Assembly (NCBI GenBank): GCA_037042185.1
Contig: JAXQJY010000028.1
Span: 1,736,001 to 1,800,000 of the forward strand
Origin: Sordariomycetes sp. S80-01Y
Lineage: Eukaryota > Ascomycota > Sordariomycetes
Direction: 5' to 3'
Length of the DNA: 64,000 bases
Below the pieces are notes generated by a model that searched no databases, had not been told where the DNA came from, and was given only the letters and a program-made list of their open reading frames with translations. Positions 1 through 8,777 of the stretch are shown here, piece after piece. The position numbers and the translations under genes are program-made. Position 1 is the stretch's first letter; the number at the start of each line of letters is the position of its first letter.

Positions 1-1929
1 TTGACAGCGGAGGATCATATCATCCGCCCTGACAACGTCGACCTCCTCAACGCGATCTGCGAAGCCCAGCAATGGCGCACCGCGAAACCAACGGCGGATG
101 CAGCAGGTAACGCCCGGAAGATAGCAGTTCACGAGCTAAACTTCATACGAGAGGTGCTGTTCATGCTACAGGGGCTCAATACTACCATGTTCGATTCAAA
201 GTGCCAGCCCCTACCTTCGTTTCAGACAGCGCATCTGGCGTGGGATACACACCGCGCTGTGATCAATGCTTTCTCCGAGTCGGGACGTCAGCTGAGAATA
301 CTGCGGAGGTTCACAGAAGGATACCAGGAAGCAACTCATGCCGAGGCCTTTCAAGACTGCGTCTCGAAGCGGTTACACGACCTGGACACAAAGCTATCAG
401 ATATCCAGCAAAGGCTAGCCGCACCCACCAAGCAAGAAATCGTCAGCCTCGTTTCCCTGAAGTCAGAACTGACACCTTGGCTAGAGCCATTGCACGCTCT
501 GTCCGCGATCATGGTTCTGATCGATCAAGAGCCCGATCCAGGTGCATTCCGCTACCTCGAGCTCCTGTACGGCCAAGCCAGCAGCTGTCAACTGAGCGGC
601 CAGACCAAGATCTACCAATTTCTCGCTAGGATATTCATGGAATGCTTCAATGTCTATCTGCGGCCTATCCGGCTGTGGATGGATCAAGGGAAATTGCTCT
701 CAAATGACAAGATCTTCTTTGTATGTGAGACAGAACAAGATCTACCGCTGAGTGAGCTTTGGCGCGGGAGATTTGAGCTCAGAGAGACACAGGAGGGTAG
801 ACTTCACGCGCCAGCATTCCTGCAGCCATCGGTTGCTAGAATCATCAATGCTGGAAAGAACATCGTCGTCCTCAACCGCCTAGGCCAAGACGTCAACAAA
901 GGCGCACAGGAACCGCCCCTCGACTACGACACAGTCTGCCCGCCGGGCTTCGACCTCGCACCGTTTCCCGAACTCTTTGCTTCAGCTTTCGATCGCTGGA
1001 TCCAGAGCAAATACCGCGCCACATCGACCATCCTCAAAAATGTTTTATGTGAGAAGTGTGGCCTACCCTCGGCGCTCGATTCTATGCAGCGGCTTTATCT
1101 CATGACTGACGGCTCAGCCTCTTCGACCTTCTGCGATGAAGTCTTCGAGCGTATCGACTCTCTGGAACGCGGGTGGCATGATCGCTACGCTCTCACCGCG
1201 ATCGCCCACGATGCCTTCGCTGACACGCTCGACACCAGCCGTCTTTCCGCCAGTGTCGCAGCTGAAGCCCGCAACATCCCCGCCGTCGAGGCGAGGTCCC
1301 TTGTCCGCTCCGCCCTTCCCTTCATCGACATAACTTACCGACTTCCTTGGCCGGTCCTAATGGTTCTCTCCCCACACAGCATCGCCCTGTATCAAAGTAT
1401 CTTCACCCTGCTCCTCCAATTCAAGCGCGCCACATCCGTGCTGCACAAGCCGAAGATACTGGAGCATTACTGGACAGATAACGGCGCCTGGGCTGAACGG
1501 GCACTATACTACTCCTGTCGTAATAGCCTGCTGTGGTTTTGCATGACGATACAGACATATCTCGCCACGCTTGTCCTGGCGCCCAACGTGGAGAAGTTGA
1601 AGCAATCGATCCAGGAGGCTGAGGACGTGGATACCCTTACGTACGTTCATGATGTTTTCGTCAAAACGGTAGTGGACGAGGCTTGTCTGGGCACCAGACT
1701 CGCACCTATACGGGAGGGTATGCTCGATGCTCTGGATTTGGCTATAAAGCTGGAGTCACAGCATCCGGGCGAGGAGTATGTCGATGTTTTGAGAAGCATA
1801 AAGACTGACTTTGACAAACATCTGGGGTTTGTCATTGGGGGGTTGAAGAGCGTAGCGAGAGCAAGCAGTGATGCTCAAGCTGCGAAATGGGACACGCTCG
1901 CCGAGATGCTGCACGCTGGGAGCAAGTAG
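1..1929 (+). CDS. Gamma-tubulin complex component (Spc97/Spc98 family), 5' end outside window
   Basis: The frame is open from the first base of the window to a TAG at 1927-1929, giving 642 residues. The first codon is TTG, so the true start lies upstream and this is a C-terminal part. The protein is helix-rich. A C-terminal block with LPWPVLMVLSPHS followed by ALYQSIFTLLLQFKRA matches the conserved start of the GCP C-terminal domain, which binds gamma-tubulin in the microtubule-nucleating ring complex at spindle pole bodies. Family membership looks firm. Assignment to the GCP5 (Mod21-like) subtype rather than GCP4 or GCP6 is a guess from overall feel, since the N-terminal part is missing. No intron is needed in the visible part. 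The next gene is on the opposite strand, 72 bp away tail to tail. Confidence 0.8.
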   Translation: MTAEDHIIRPDNVDLLNAICEAQQWRTAKPTADAAGNARKIAVHELNFIREVLFMLQGLNTTMFDSKCQPLPSFQTAHLAWDTHRAVINAFSESGRQLRILRRFTEGYQEATHAEAFQDCVSKRLHDLDTKLSDIQQRLAAPTKQEIVSLVSLKSELTPWLEPLHALSAIMVLIDQEPDPGAFRYLELLYGQASSCQLSGQTKIYQFLARIFMECFNVYLRPIRLWMDQGKLLSNDKIFFVCETEQDLPLSELWRGRFELRETQEGRLHAPAFLQPSVARIINAGKNIVVLNRLGQDVNKGAQEPPLDYDTVCPPGFDLAPFPELFASAFDRWIQSKYRATSTILKNVLCEKCGLPSALDSMQRLYLMTDGSASSTFCDEVFERIDSLERGWHDRYALTAIAHDAFADTLDTSRLSASVAAEARNIPAVEARSLVRSALPFIDITYRLPWPVLMVLSPHSIALYQSIFTLLLQFKRATSVLHKPKILEHYWTDNGAWAERALYYSCRNSLLWFCMTIQTYLATLVLAPNVEKLKQSIQEAEDVDTLTYVHDVFVKTVVDEACLGTRLAPIREGMLDALDLAIKLESQHPGEEYVDVLRSIKTDFDKHLGFVIGGLKSVARASSDAQAAKWDTLAEMLHAGSK

Positions 1930-2001
1930 ATATCACCAGAAAGTAGCGCAAATGGCGAAGGATTAATGCATTTTTGTGATGCATAAGGCATCATTTCCAG
2001 A

Positions 2002-2790
2002 CTACGCCCAGCCGCTGTTCAATCTATCCGCCAGAAACTTCATGATCGGGAACATCTCCTCCCTATTCCGCGGCATGTCAACGTCTGCCCTTTTCCAGTT
2101 CACAACCCTGACATCTTCAAACTCCCTCCTCACATTGTCCACTTTGCCTTCCGGCAACTGCACAACACAGACCTTTGATTTGCTCTTCTCCCTATCCGAG
2201 ATTGTTGGAACCATGGACTGTGGCAGGGGCCCACCTAGGCTCACCACACCCTTAAACGTCGGGGACATTGAGGTCTGAGTATGGGGGAGGGAGATGCGCG
2301 GCAGCTTGCGCAGAGACGACGCTAGACCCAAGGCCAAAGACCCGCCCTGTCCGTAGCCGAAGAGCATGACATCGCTGTACTCCCACCCGCACTGATCCAG
2401 CAACACCTCCTTGATGAGCTTGTCCATCACCAAGGCCCTGGCTCTCTCATAGCCCGGATCGTCGTCCACCTCGCCCGTGCGCTCATCCACGACTAGGTCG
2501 TCGCCCCAATGCCAGCCCCCGGCGGCCCCAGCCTGCCCTCCCGCCGCCGCCGGGTCGTCTGAGCCGACGCCGAAGGGCAGCGGCGATACCCCGCGCACGG
2601 TGACAGCCAGGACGCCAGGGAGGTTCATGCCGCTGGCGAAGGAGGAGAAGGGGATGTGCGAATCGCCCAGGCCGTGAAAGACGACGAGGATGGTCGTCGT
2701 CGACTCCGGGGGCGAGGGGAAGTGGAGTTTGTGCGGGAGGACCGGGTCCAGGGGTGCGAAGTCCGCAGCTGTCGGGATCCGAGGCGGCAT
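2002..2790 (-). CDS. Phospholipase/carboxylesterase-like alpha/beta hydrolase fold protein, probably catalytically degenerate
   Basis: A single exon encodes 262 residues from an ATG at 2790. VVFHGLGDSHIPF is the oxyanion-hole HGLGD segment of the LYPLA/carboxylesterase group. The fold continues to a nucleophile-elbow segment LFGYGQGGSLAL (about residue 145) and a C-terminal helix. At the elbow the family's G-x-S-x-G reads G-Y-G-Q-G, so the usual serine is replaced by glycine, and no obvious catalytic histidine follows near the C-terminus. I recall similar fungal proteins of the yeast YDL057W type, so this is probably an inherited pseudo-hydrolase rather than a recent mutation. A binding or scaffold role is inference. 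It lies in tandem with the LCCL gene upstream on the same strand. Confidence 0.8.
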   Translation of the reverse strand: MPPRIPTAADFAPLDPVLPHKLHFPSPPESTTTILVVFHGLGDSHIPFSSFASGMNLPGVLAVTVRGVSPLPFGVGSDDPAAAGGQAGAAGGWHWGDDLVVDERTGEVDDDPGYERARALVMDKLIKEVLLDQCGWEYSDVMLFGYGQGGSLALGLASSLRKLPRISLPHTQTSMSPTFKGVVSLGGPLPQSMVPTISDREKSKSKVCVVQLPEGKVDNVRREFEDVRVVNWKRADVDMPRNREEMFPIMKFLADRLNSGWA

Positions 2791-3266
2791 GATCTTGAGC
2801 TTTCTTGATCTCTAATGCGTTTGTAGGCAGCAGAGGGGGTGTGGATAGATGAGATTGTGAGAGGCTGCTTGACTGAAAGGCCCTCAAAGAGGTGTAACGG
2901 ATTGACTTTGGCGGGGCGTAGTGATAATTGACCAGATTCTGTGTCCACAGCTTCGGAAGAGCCTGATGCGATGATATTCGTGGCGTTCGGTGGAAATCTT
3001 ATACGTATAATGGACTCAAGCATGTGAAGCTCGAGGATTGAGTTGAATCAGGCGCATATCCGTCAGTGAGTAGGTCCTAGGATCCAGGTTGGACGATGTG
3101 GGGCAGTTGCACCACATCTAGGCCTAGTCAAGCAACTCTACGACAGGCAAGACACGATTCGCCCTGATAGCGCTGAACGACGCTCACAATATCGCTGTAC
3201 GATTCTGCAAACTATAGGTGTAGTTTATCCAATCATATAAGAAACCCCGAAAAGGACAGAAATCAC
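2791..3266. other. Intergenic region, tandem minus-strand genes
   Basis: This 476-bp stretch lies between the LCCL gene stop and the start of the hydrolase gene, both on the minus strand. It should hold the hydrolase promoter and the LCCL 3' UTR. Only short chance reading frames are present and no repeat or RNA signature was seen. Confidence 0.6.
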
Positions 3267-5378
3267 TCAACGCCGCTTACCCTTCCCACTGATCCTATCA
3301 CCCTCTACGCCTCTAATCTTCACCCTCGACGGTCCTGGTTTCATTTCCTTCCAGTCCCCATCAGCAGTCCAGGTACCGGCTTTGGTATAATCGCCACTGT
3401 CACTTCCATCCATGTACGCAAATCTAAAGTATTCGTTCATCTCCAGACCATCATCCCTCGTCCACACGAAACGGTCTTCTGAGCCTACCGAGTCCTCGAA
3501 ATAAGATCGGAAGCGCTCGACGTCGTTGACTAGAATGCTAATGCCGTCGAAAGACGGGGTCGATGGTTGCTCCCAGGTAAATGTGATGTTGGACGTTGAA
3601 TTGCCCAGGTTGATGGATGGCGAGGGGATGGTGGGCAGCTCCGAGCCGAGTTGTGCGTCGCCGCGAAGGGAGTCAGGCGTTTGCAGAACGGGATCGAACC
3701 CCCAGCGGGCAATGCCGTTGATGAAGAGCCCGATCAGCAGACCTTGGTACAGAAGCGAGGGGCGGGTCTGCATGCTCGTCCCGGGAAGTAGGAGCAAAGC
3801 CAGGATGTAATGATGTATCCGCAGTGTCAGCCCCGGTAGCGTAAGTGAAATGACAATAGCAGCAATGAAGAGCGCGTAAAGCCGCAGCATCCTCAAAAAC
3901 CTCCCTTCATTGCGGAAGAACCAGATTTGGCAGACGACAACTACCACCAGCACGATGATGATTATGGCCAGCGCGGCCTTAGCGCCTGGTTGTTGCTGCA
4001 GATCATGAGCGTTCAATCTCTGGATGGGAATGAAGCTCAATGTGTAGTTATCCATGGCGCCCACCCAGCATGGGCCGAGCCATAGAATAGTCTTCTCGAA
4101 CTGGGCAGTCAACCCCTTCAGCGTACGGCGCACGCCCATCTTGTCGTACATGACCCAAGCGCAGAACATTGCAGGAAGGAATTTACCGAGAATGTTGGCG
4201 AAAAGACTTGCTGTTGAGTGGTGAGGTGGTGTGTCAAGGGCGGTGCCGACGGTCCAGAAGATCATAATAAAGTTGGCGAAGAAGAACAACGCCGGGGAGG
4301 CTGTGAAGATGGAGAGCACACCGGTGAAGACAGCTGATAATGCCAGCAACGACCAACGCTTGTCCGTCGCTTCACAATCAATGCCTGGGACGAATCGGTA
4401 TGATAGCGGGAAGTACGAGTCGAACCCGATACTCTTAATGCCGTTGCGGTCGTTGCTGGGGAAGTGATCTGTCTCGCCAGCAAGCTCGACCACTCCACAA
4501 CCGCCATTGGCGTTCGAAACGAAGCCAGCGTGAATCGCCGCAGCGCAGATGAAGGAGTCTCCACGGTAGATGGCCTCCTGGTCGTCGGATGGTCCGCCGA
4601 CAACGAGCGATCGGTAGTTAACCTCCTGATCTCCCACAGCGCGGGGGTTCAGAATGTGGTAGCTTTCGCAGTTGCCAGAGCATCTGAATGGAAATCCGCT
4701 TCCGTTAAAAGGCCGGCAGTCATTCCCGTCGATCCCACAAGCGTTGTCCGGGCCCCAGTAGGTCGTGCCACAGCCGATGTCTTGTGGTGTGCCCCAGCCT
4801 TCAATCTCTGTTGCCAGTGATCCCTCCCTCTTCACCAACACAAACGTGATGATCCATATTGAGAAGTAAAGGAAGAGTAGCCAGAAACGCATCGTCAAAT
4901 TCGGCAGGTACTTCTCGACAAGAAACAAGGGATATTCCTGCACCACAGGAAAGAACGGCTTGACTTGGTGAGGCTGCGGATTGGGCGGACCGTGTGACCA
5001 CTTTGCGATAGCCTTCCAAGTCCTGCGCACGGGGTATGGCACCCATTTCCACCGCTTCCATGACTGCTCGTCCTGCATAAACCTCGGAGTTGAAGTCCCA
5101 CTGTCGGCTTCACTCGATACCTCCATCGGACTATTTGTCCTCCCGGCCCCAGCGCTTCTCGAGCTGTCAGAGCCCTCAGCATGTTGCGTCGTCGTCACGG
5201 TCGGCTGTTTCTTGCTCTTGCTCGTCGGCCTGCGCTGCTCCAGCGGCGCATCCGGGTGTCCCGCACCCAGGTCGCCCGTACTTGAAGAGCTCATCCCGCC
5301 GGAGCGTTCGGCGGAGTCGTCGCGGTCGTTGGAAGTCATGAGGGGCTGTGATTCTTCATGGCGATGGTCCCGAACCAT
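3267..5378 (-). CDS. LCCL-domain multi-span membrane protein
   Basis: One exon encodes 703 residues. About 100 polar, Ser/Thr/Asp-rich residues lead to the conserved fungal segment WKWVPYPVRRTW. A first membrane helix follows at about 165-185 (FWLLFLYFSIWIITFVLV). Next comes a cysteine-containing LCCL domain at about 195-330, with CGIDGNDCRPF, FRCSGNC and SFICAAAIHAGF. Several further hydrophobic helices lie between about 345 and 590, including IIIIVLVVVVVCQIWFF and HHYILALLLLPGTS, then a soluble Asn-glycosylation-rich segment and a basic tail. LCCL is an extracellular or luminal disulphide module, so the topology suggests a lumenal LCCL between TM1 and the TM cluster. No enzymatic role is known for the fungal family. 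It diverges from QTRT2 with about 0.7 kb between the starts. Confidence 0.88.
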   Translation of the reverse strand: MVRDHRHEESQPLMTSNDRDDSAERSGGMSSSSTGDLGAGHPDAPLEQRRPTSKSKKQPTVTTTQHAEGSDSSRSAGAGRTNSPMEVSSEADSGTSTPRFMQDEQSWKRWKWVPYPVRRTWKAIAKWSHGPPNPQPHQVKPFFPVVQEYPLFLVEKYLPNLTMRFWLLFLYFSIWIITFVLVKREGSLATEIEGWGTPQDIGCGTTYWGPDNACGIDGNDCRPFNGSGFPFRCSGNCESYHILNPRAVGDQEVNYRSLVVGGPSDDQEAIYRGDSFICAAAIHAGFVSNANGGCGVVELAGETDHFPSNDRNGIKSIGFDSYFPLSYRFVPGIDCEATDKRWSLLALSAVFTGVLSIFTASPALFFFANFIMIFWTVGTALDTPPHHSTASLFANILGKFLPAMFCAWVMYDKMGVRRTLKGLTAQFEKTILWLGPCWVGAMDNYTLSFIPIQRLNAHDLQQQPGAKAALAIIIIVLVVVVVCQIWFFRNEGRFLRMLRLYALFIAAIVISLTLPGLTLRIHHYILALLLLPGTSMQTRPSLLYQGLLIGLFINGIARWGFDPVLQTPDSLRGDAQLGSELPTIPSPSINLGNSTSNITFTWEQPSTPSFDGISILVNDVERFRSYFEDSVGSEDRFVWTRDDGLEMNEYFRFAYMDGSDSGDYTKAGTWTADGDWKEMKPGPSRVKIRGVEGDRISGKGKRR

Positions 5379-6070
5379 GTCTGAGGAAGAATTGAAGTCG
5401 AAGCATGCAGCTTCTTCCGATAAGGACGTTGCGACGAGGTGCTGATCACTGTGACGGAGGCGAACTCAGTCTCAGATCACAGAGGAGTGGGGCTCTTGGC
5501 GTTGACGCGTATGTGGGAGCTAAGGAAGCAAGGAATAAGCGTATGTTAAGGCTGAGTGTTTGGAGTAGGATTTCAGGAATATACAGATGTGGCAGTAGAA
5601 GTTGTAGTATAAGTTGTAGAAGATGTCGCGATTTCGTAATTCCACCGGGAGGAGCGGATGTTGGACAGCATTAGGCGACAGACCGTACTGAGTTGCGGAT
5701 GATGGCACGTTCAATGGGAGCTTCAGCCCGGGCGAGGCGGGAACAGACGTGGTTGGCTACCTCCAGACGCAGGGTCCTCCTTCCTCCGTCGCACGGTGCC
5801 CAAGATCCACGCACTGTCGATCCGCGCACTGACTCCTGCCTTGCTTGAATTTGGGATCGCGAAAAACTCACTGTAGGTCTTGAAGAGCTCTCGATGCTTG
5901 CGCCATCACCACCACTTACTCTCCTTCATATCTTGCGCAGCCTCAGAGAATATTCCACCTTCCTTTTCTGCGCGTGGATTTTTTTGCCTTCACCCTGCGA
6001 CGCATCCTGCCTGAGGCGCTGATCTTCACTCTCGCAACTCGTAGATTCGAGATAACACCATCATGAAAAG
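5379..6070. promoter_or_regulatory. Divergent promoter region, LCCL gene / QTRT2
   Basis: The two genes start at 5378 (minus) and 6071 (plus), so this 692-bp interval must carry both promoters. The stretch just before QTRT2 is pyrimidine-rich (around 5930-6010), as is common upstream of fungal starts. A tiny upstream frame ATG-AAA-AGA-TGA at 6063-6074 overlaps the QTRT2 start. No other structure was recognised. Confidence 0.55.
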
Positions 6071-7530
6071 ATGACCGACGTTGAATCCAGAGACATGGCA
6101 TCGCAGAGGGTGTTCAAGGTGCTTGCGCCTGCGGCCAGGGATGGATGCGCAGCACGGTTAGGAAGGTTGAGTCTGCCCGGCCGGAAGGTCATCGATACTC
6201 CCAACTACACTGCCGTTGGGTCCAGGGGCGTGATACCACATCTTACCCCTGAGCTTGTGTCACGCGAAACATCCTTCGGAGCGGCGTACATGGCTTTGGA
6301 AGACTGTAGGTCGTTACCCACATCCTCTGGCAGTCCCATCCTAACTCGGCGCTCGTAGTCTACGACAAGAAAGAGCCGCCCATCTTTAACACCCCCAATC
6401 ACGATGGCGCGCGCCCCTTGCAGACCTTTACGGCTTTCCCCAAGGATATCCCTACCATAATGGCAGCCCGAAGATGTCCTGCTGTAACACCTCCGGCTGG
6501 CAACTCGAACAAGATTATCTCGCTGTTCACGGCTACGGGCTTTGACAAGATCACTGTAGCGAAGTATGCGGAGTCGGTCAAGTTTCTCCGCCCAGATATC
6601 GCCATCCCCGTAGCCGATCTTCCGTACGAGGTGCCAAAGCCTGGGACAAAGAAACAGTTGAAAAGATCTGAGCGGACTGAGGAGTGGGTTGACGAATTCG
6701 TGAGCATTGTCAATGTTGAGGTGATGAAGGATGACGGCATTCATGTGTTTGCGCCAGTGTTGCCTGTCGATTACCCGATTCAATGGGCATATCTGAAACA
6801 CCTGTCGGATGATCTAGCACAAGATTTAGCCGGTCTTGCCATCTACGATGTGGACATCTTGCCAGATCTTACCGCACATCATGGAGAATTGTCTTCTCTT
6901 CCAAGACTATCTCTGGACAGTATCGAATCACCACATGAAATCCTCCGCCAAGTATCACTGGGGGTTGACATGACGTTGTTGAACTTTGTCAACAACATGT
7001 CCGACTCGGGTGTTGCGCTGAGCTTCACTTTCCCAGCGCCCTCAAGGCTGGACGAGGTTCAGCCTCTGGGTGTAGACATGTGGACAGAAGCCGGCAAGAC
7101 CTCACTTGAGCCCCTAACTCCTGGCTGTCGATGTTATGCCTGTAAACATCACCACCAGGCGTTTATGGCACACCTTCTGAACGCCAAAGAAATGCTGGGA
7201 TGGAACTTATTGCAATTGCACAACCATTATGTTGTCGATAACTTCTTTGCTGGCGTTCGGGAGACACTATTGAAAGGGTCCGGGGTCTTCGAGAAGGCCG
7301 TTGAAGACTTTGGACGATGGTACGAGAAGGAGCTACCAAAGGGTACCGGGCAAAGACCACGGGCGAGAGGCTACCATTTCAAGAGCGACTTCGCTGCGGA
7401 CAAGAGGAACAAGCCTGCTTGGGGTCATTTGAATGGGGAGGCGAAGGAGGCAGTCGAGGACACCCCTGTGCAGCCAAATGACGAGGCCAGAGTCTTGGAG
7501 GAAAAGGGGTTCGCCAAGAAAGAAGCATAG
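6071..7530 (+). CDS. QTRT2: Queuine tRNA-ribosyltransferase accessory subunit 2 (QTRTD1)
   Basis: There are two exons, 6071-6305 and 6359-7530, split by a 53-bp intron with donor GTAGGT, a CTAAC branch-like site and a TAG acceptor; the join gives about 468 residues. The TIM-barrel TGT family is shown by PNYTAVGSRGVIPHLTPEL near the N-terminus and by a zinc site CRCYACKHHHQAFMAHLL (C-x-C-x2-C) near the C-terminus, with a distal HNHYVVDNFF. The accessory subunit pairs with QTRT1 to exchange guanine-34 for queuine in tRNAs with GUN anticodons, at the outer mitochondrial membrane and in the cytosol in animals. Homology resembles QTRT2 more than the catalytic subunit. A second in-frame ATG at 6095 (MASQRVFKVLAP) fits the family N-terminus as well, so the start is uncertain. 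Queuine is salvaged, not made, by eukaryotes. Confidence 0.9.
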
Positions 7531-8777
7531 GCGTAGGCTTCAAATCGGAAGCGTTATGGCATCCGAGGGCCCGTCTTGTGCATCAATAAGTTTGAGGAGG
7601 TCGTGGTCTTGGCCGGCTTACACGGCATTGCGGGTTAACACGTGCCACGACATTGAGTCGCTGAGGCTCGGTGATGATCAGGAACCCTACCCACTTGAGC
7701 AAACTCCGGTTTCTAAGACAGTAGCATTCGGCTCTGAGCCGTCGCGTGGGAGATGGTCAGTATGCAGCTGCGATGTTCTGGAAGGTCGATCTGCCCCAGT
7801 GTTCCACCGGCTCGAGGTCAAGGTGTCAAATCAGTGATCAAATCGAGAAGAAGGGAGGAGAAGCAATCTGCGAAGATCGTACTCTGCACCCACGTGTTGA
7901 GGACTTCCTCGACCAACGCAAGCCACAGACAACTATTTCCCAGCGTTCGTCCCATGGCAGCCTCGGAGTTCTTTGCTTGGAGAATAAATCTCGCATGAAA
8001 CGGCGTGACACGGGGCGGAAATGGCCGCTGTACGTTCCACGGCAACAAAAGTTCAGCTCGAAGCAGCATCGTCATGGAGCTTCCACGTTGGATGAAGGGA
8101 GCTGGGATGAGGGTGGTGGGGAGAATCTATCCTTGTTAGCGCTATTAGCCAATGAGACGTCTCAAATCGACCACGGGGTATAGATTCCAGGATCCAGGGA
8201 CGAGCCTATCGGGAACCAGCTGCCGATGAATCTAAGCTCGCCTTAGACGAACGATATTTGCCGTAACTCGGGACAGTCTATCACTGACATAGAAACGGCC
8301 TTGCCTTGCCTTTACAAGCTCGCGAGGTCTCGACTCGGAAACAAGAGCAGTGAGAGAGACCCTACATGAGCTTTTGCTCAGACAAGGAGGCTTGGAAATA
8401 ACCTCAGTCGAGGCTGAGCCGTGGGGTCTGTTAGCATCGCTATGGCGCACGTGCTGGAATGGCAACCTTTGAGCGGGCTAGAGTGACATTGGCCCACCTT
8501 CTCCGGTCCGTCTCCAAGATCAACGCCAAACCAACTGCAGCCAGCTTGATGCAGTGGTTTCTTCCGTCAGGACGGGGCGCCGCGGGTCACAATCCACTCG
8601 CCGCACGGAGTACCGCGATCGTTGTGATAGGGCAATCGCGTCGAGCCTTGTCCGCGCAGACGATCCTTAATGTAATTCAAATAGAGCTCGCGGCGCGCTG
8701 CTGCTCACGCTGTCTCTCTTTTCTCTCCCTTGACACCCTTCAGCCAATCACTCGTCAAAAGGACAGCTTCAGGCACG
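7531..8777. other. Intergenic region upstream of alkaline phosphatase
   Basis: This 1.25-kb region lies between QTRT2 and the phosphatase start, both on the plus strand. It contains several short overlapping frames of 60 to 145 codons on both strands with no recognisable domain. The last 60 bp before the start are CT-rich (TCTCTCTTTTCTCTCCCTTG), typical of a fungal core promoter and leader. Confidence 0.5.

Noticed and set aside
7746-8183. A 145-codon plus-strand frame between QTRT2 and the alkaline phosphatase
   Set aside because: Composition is not coding-like, no family resemblance is seen, no good start context is present, and competing frames overlap it on both strands.
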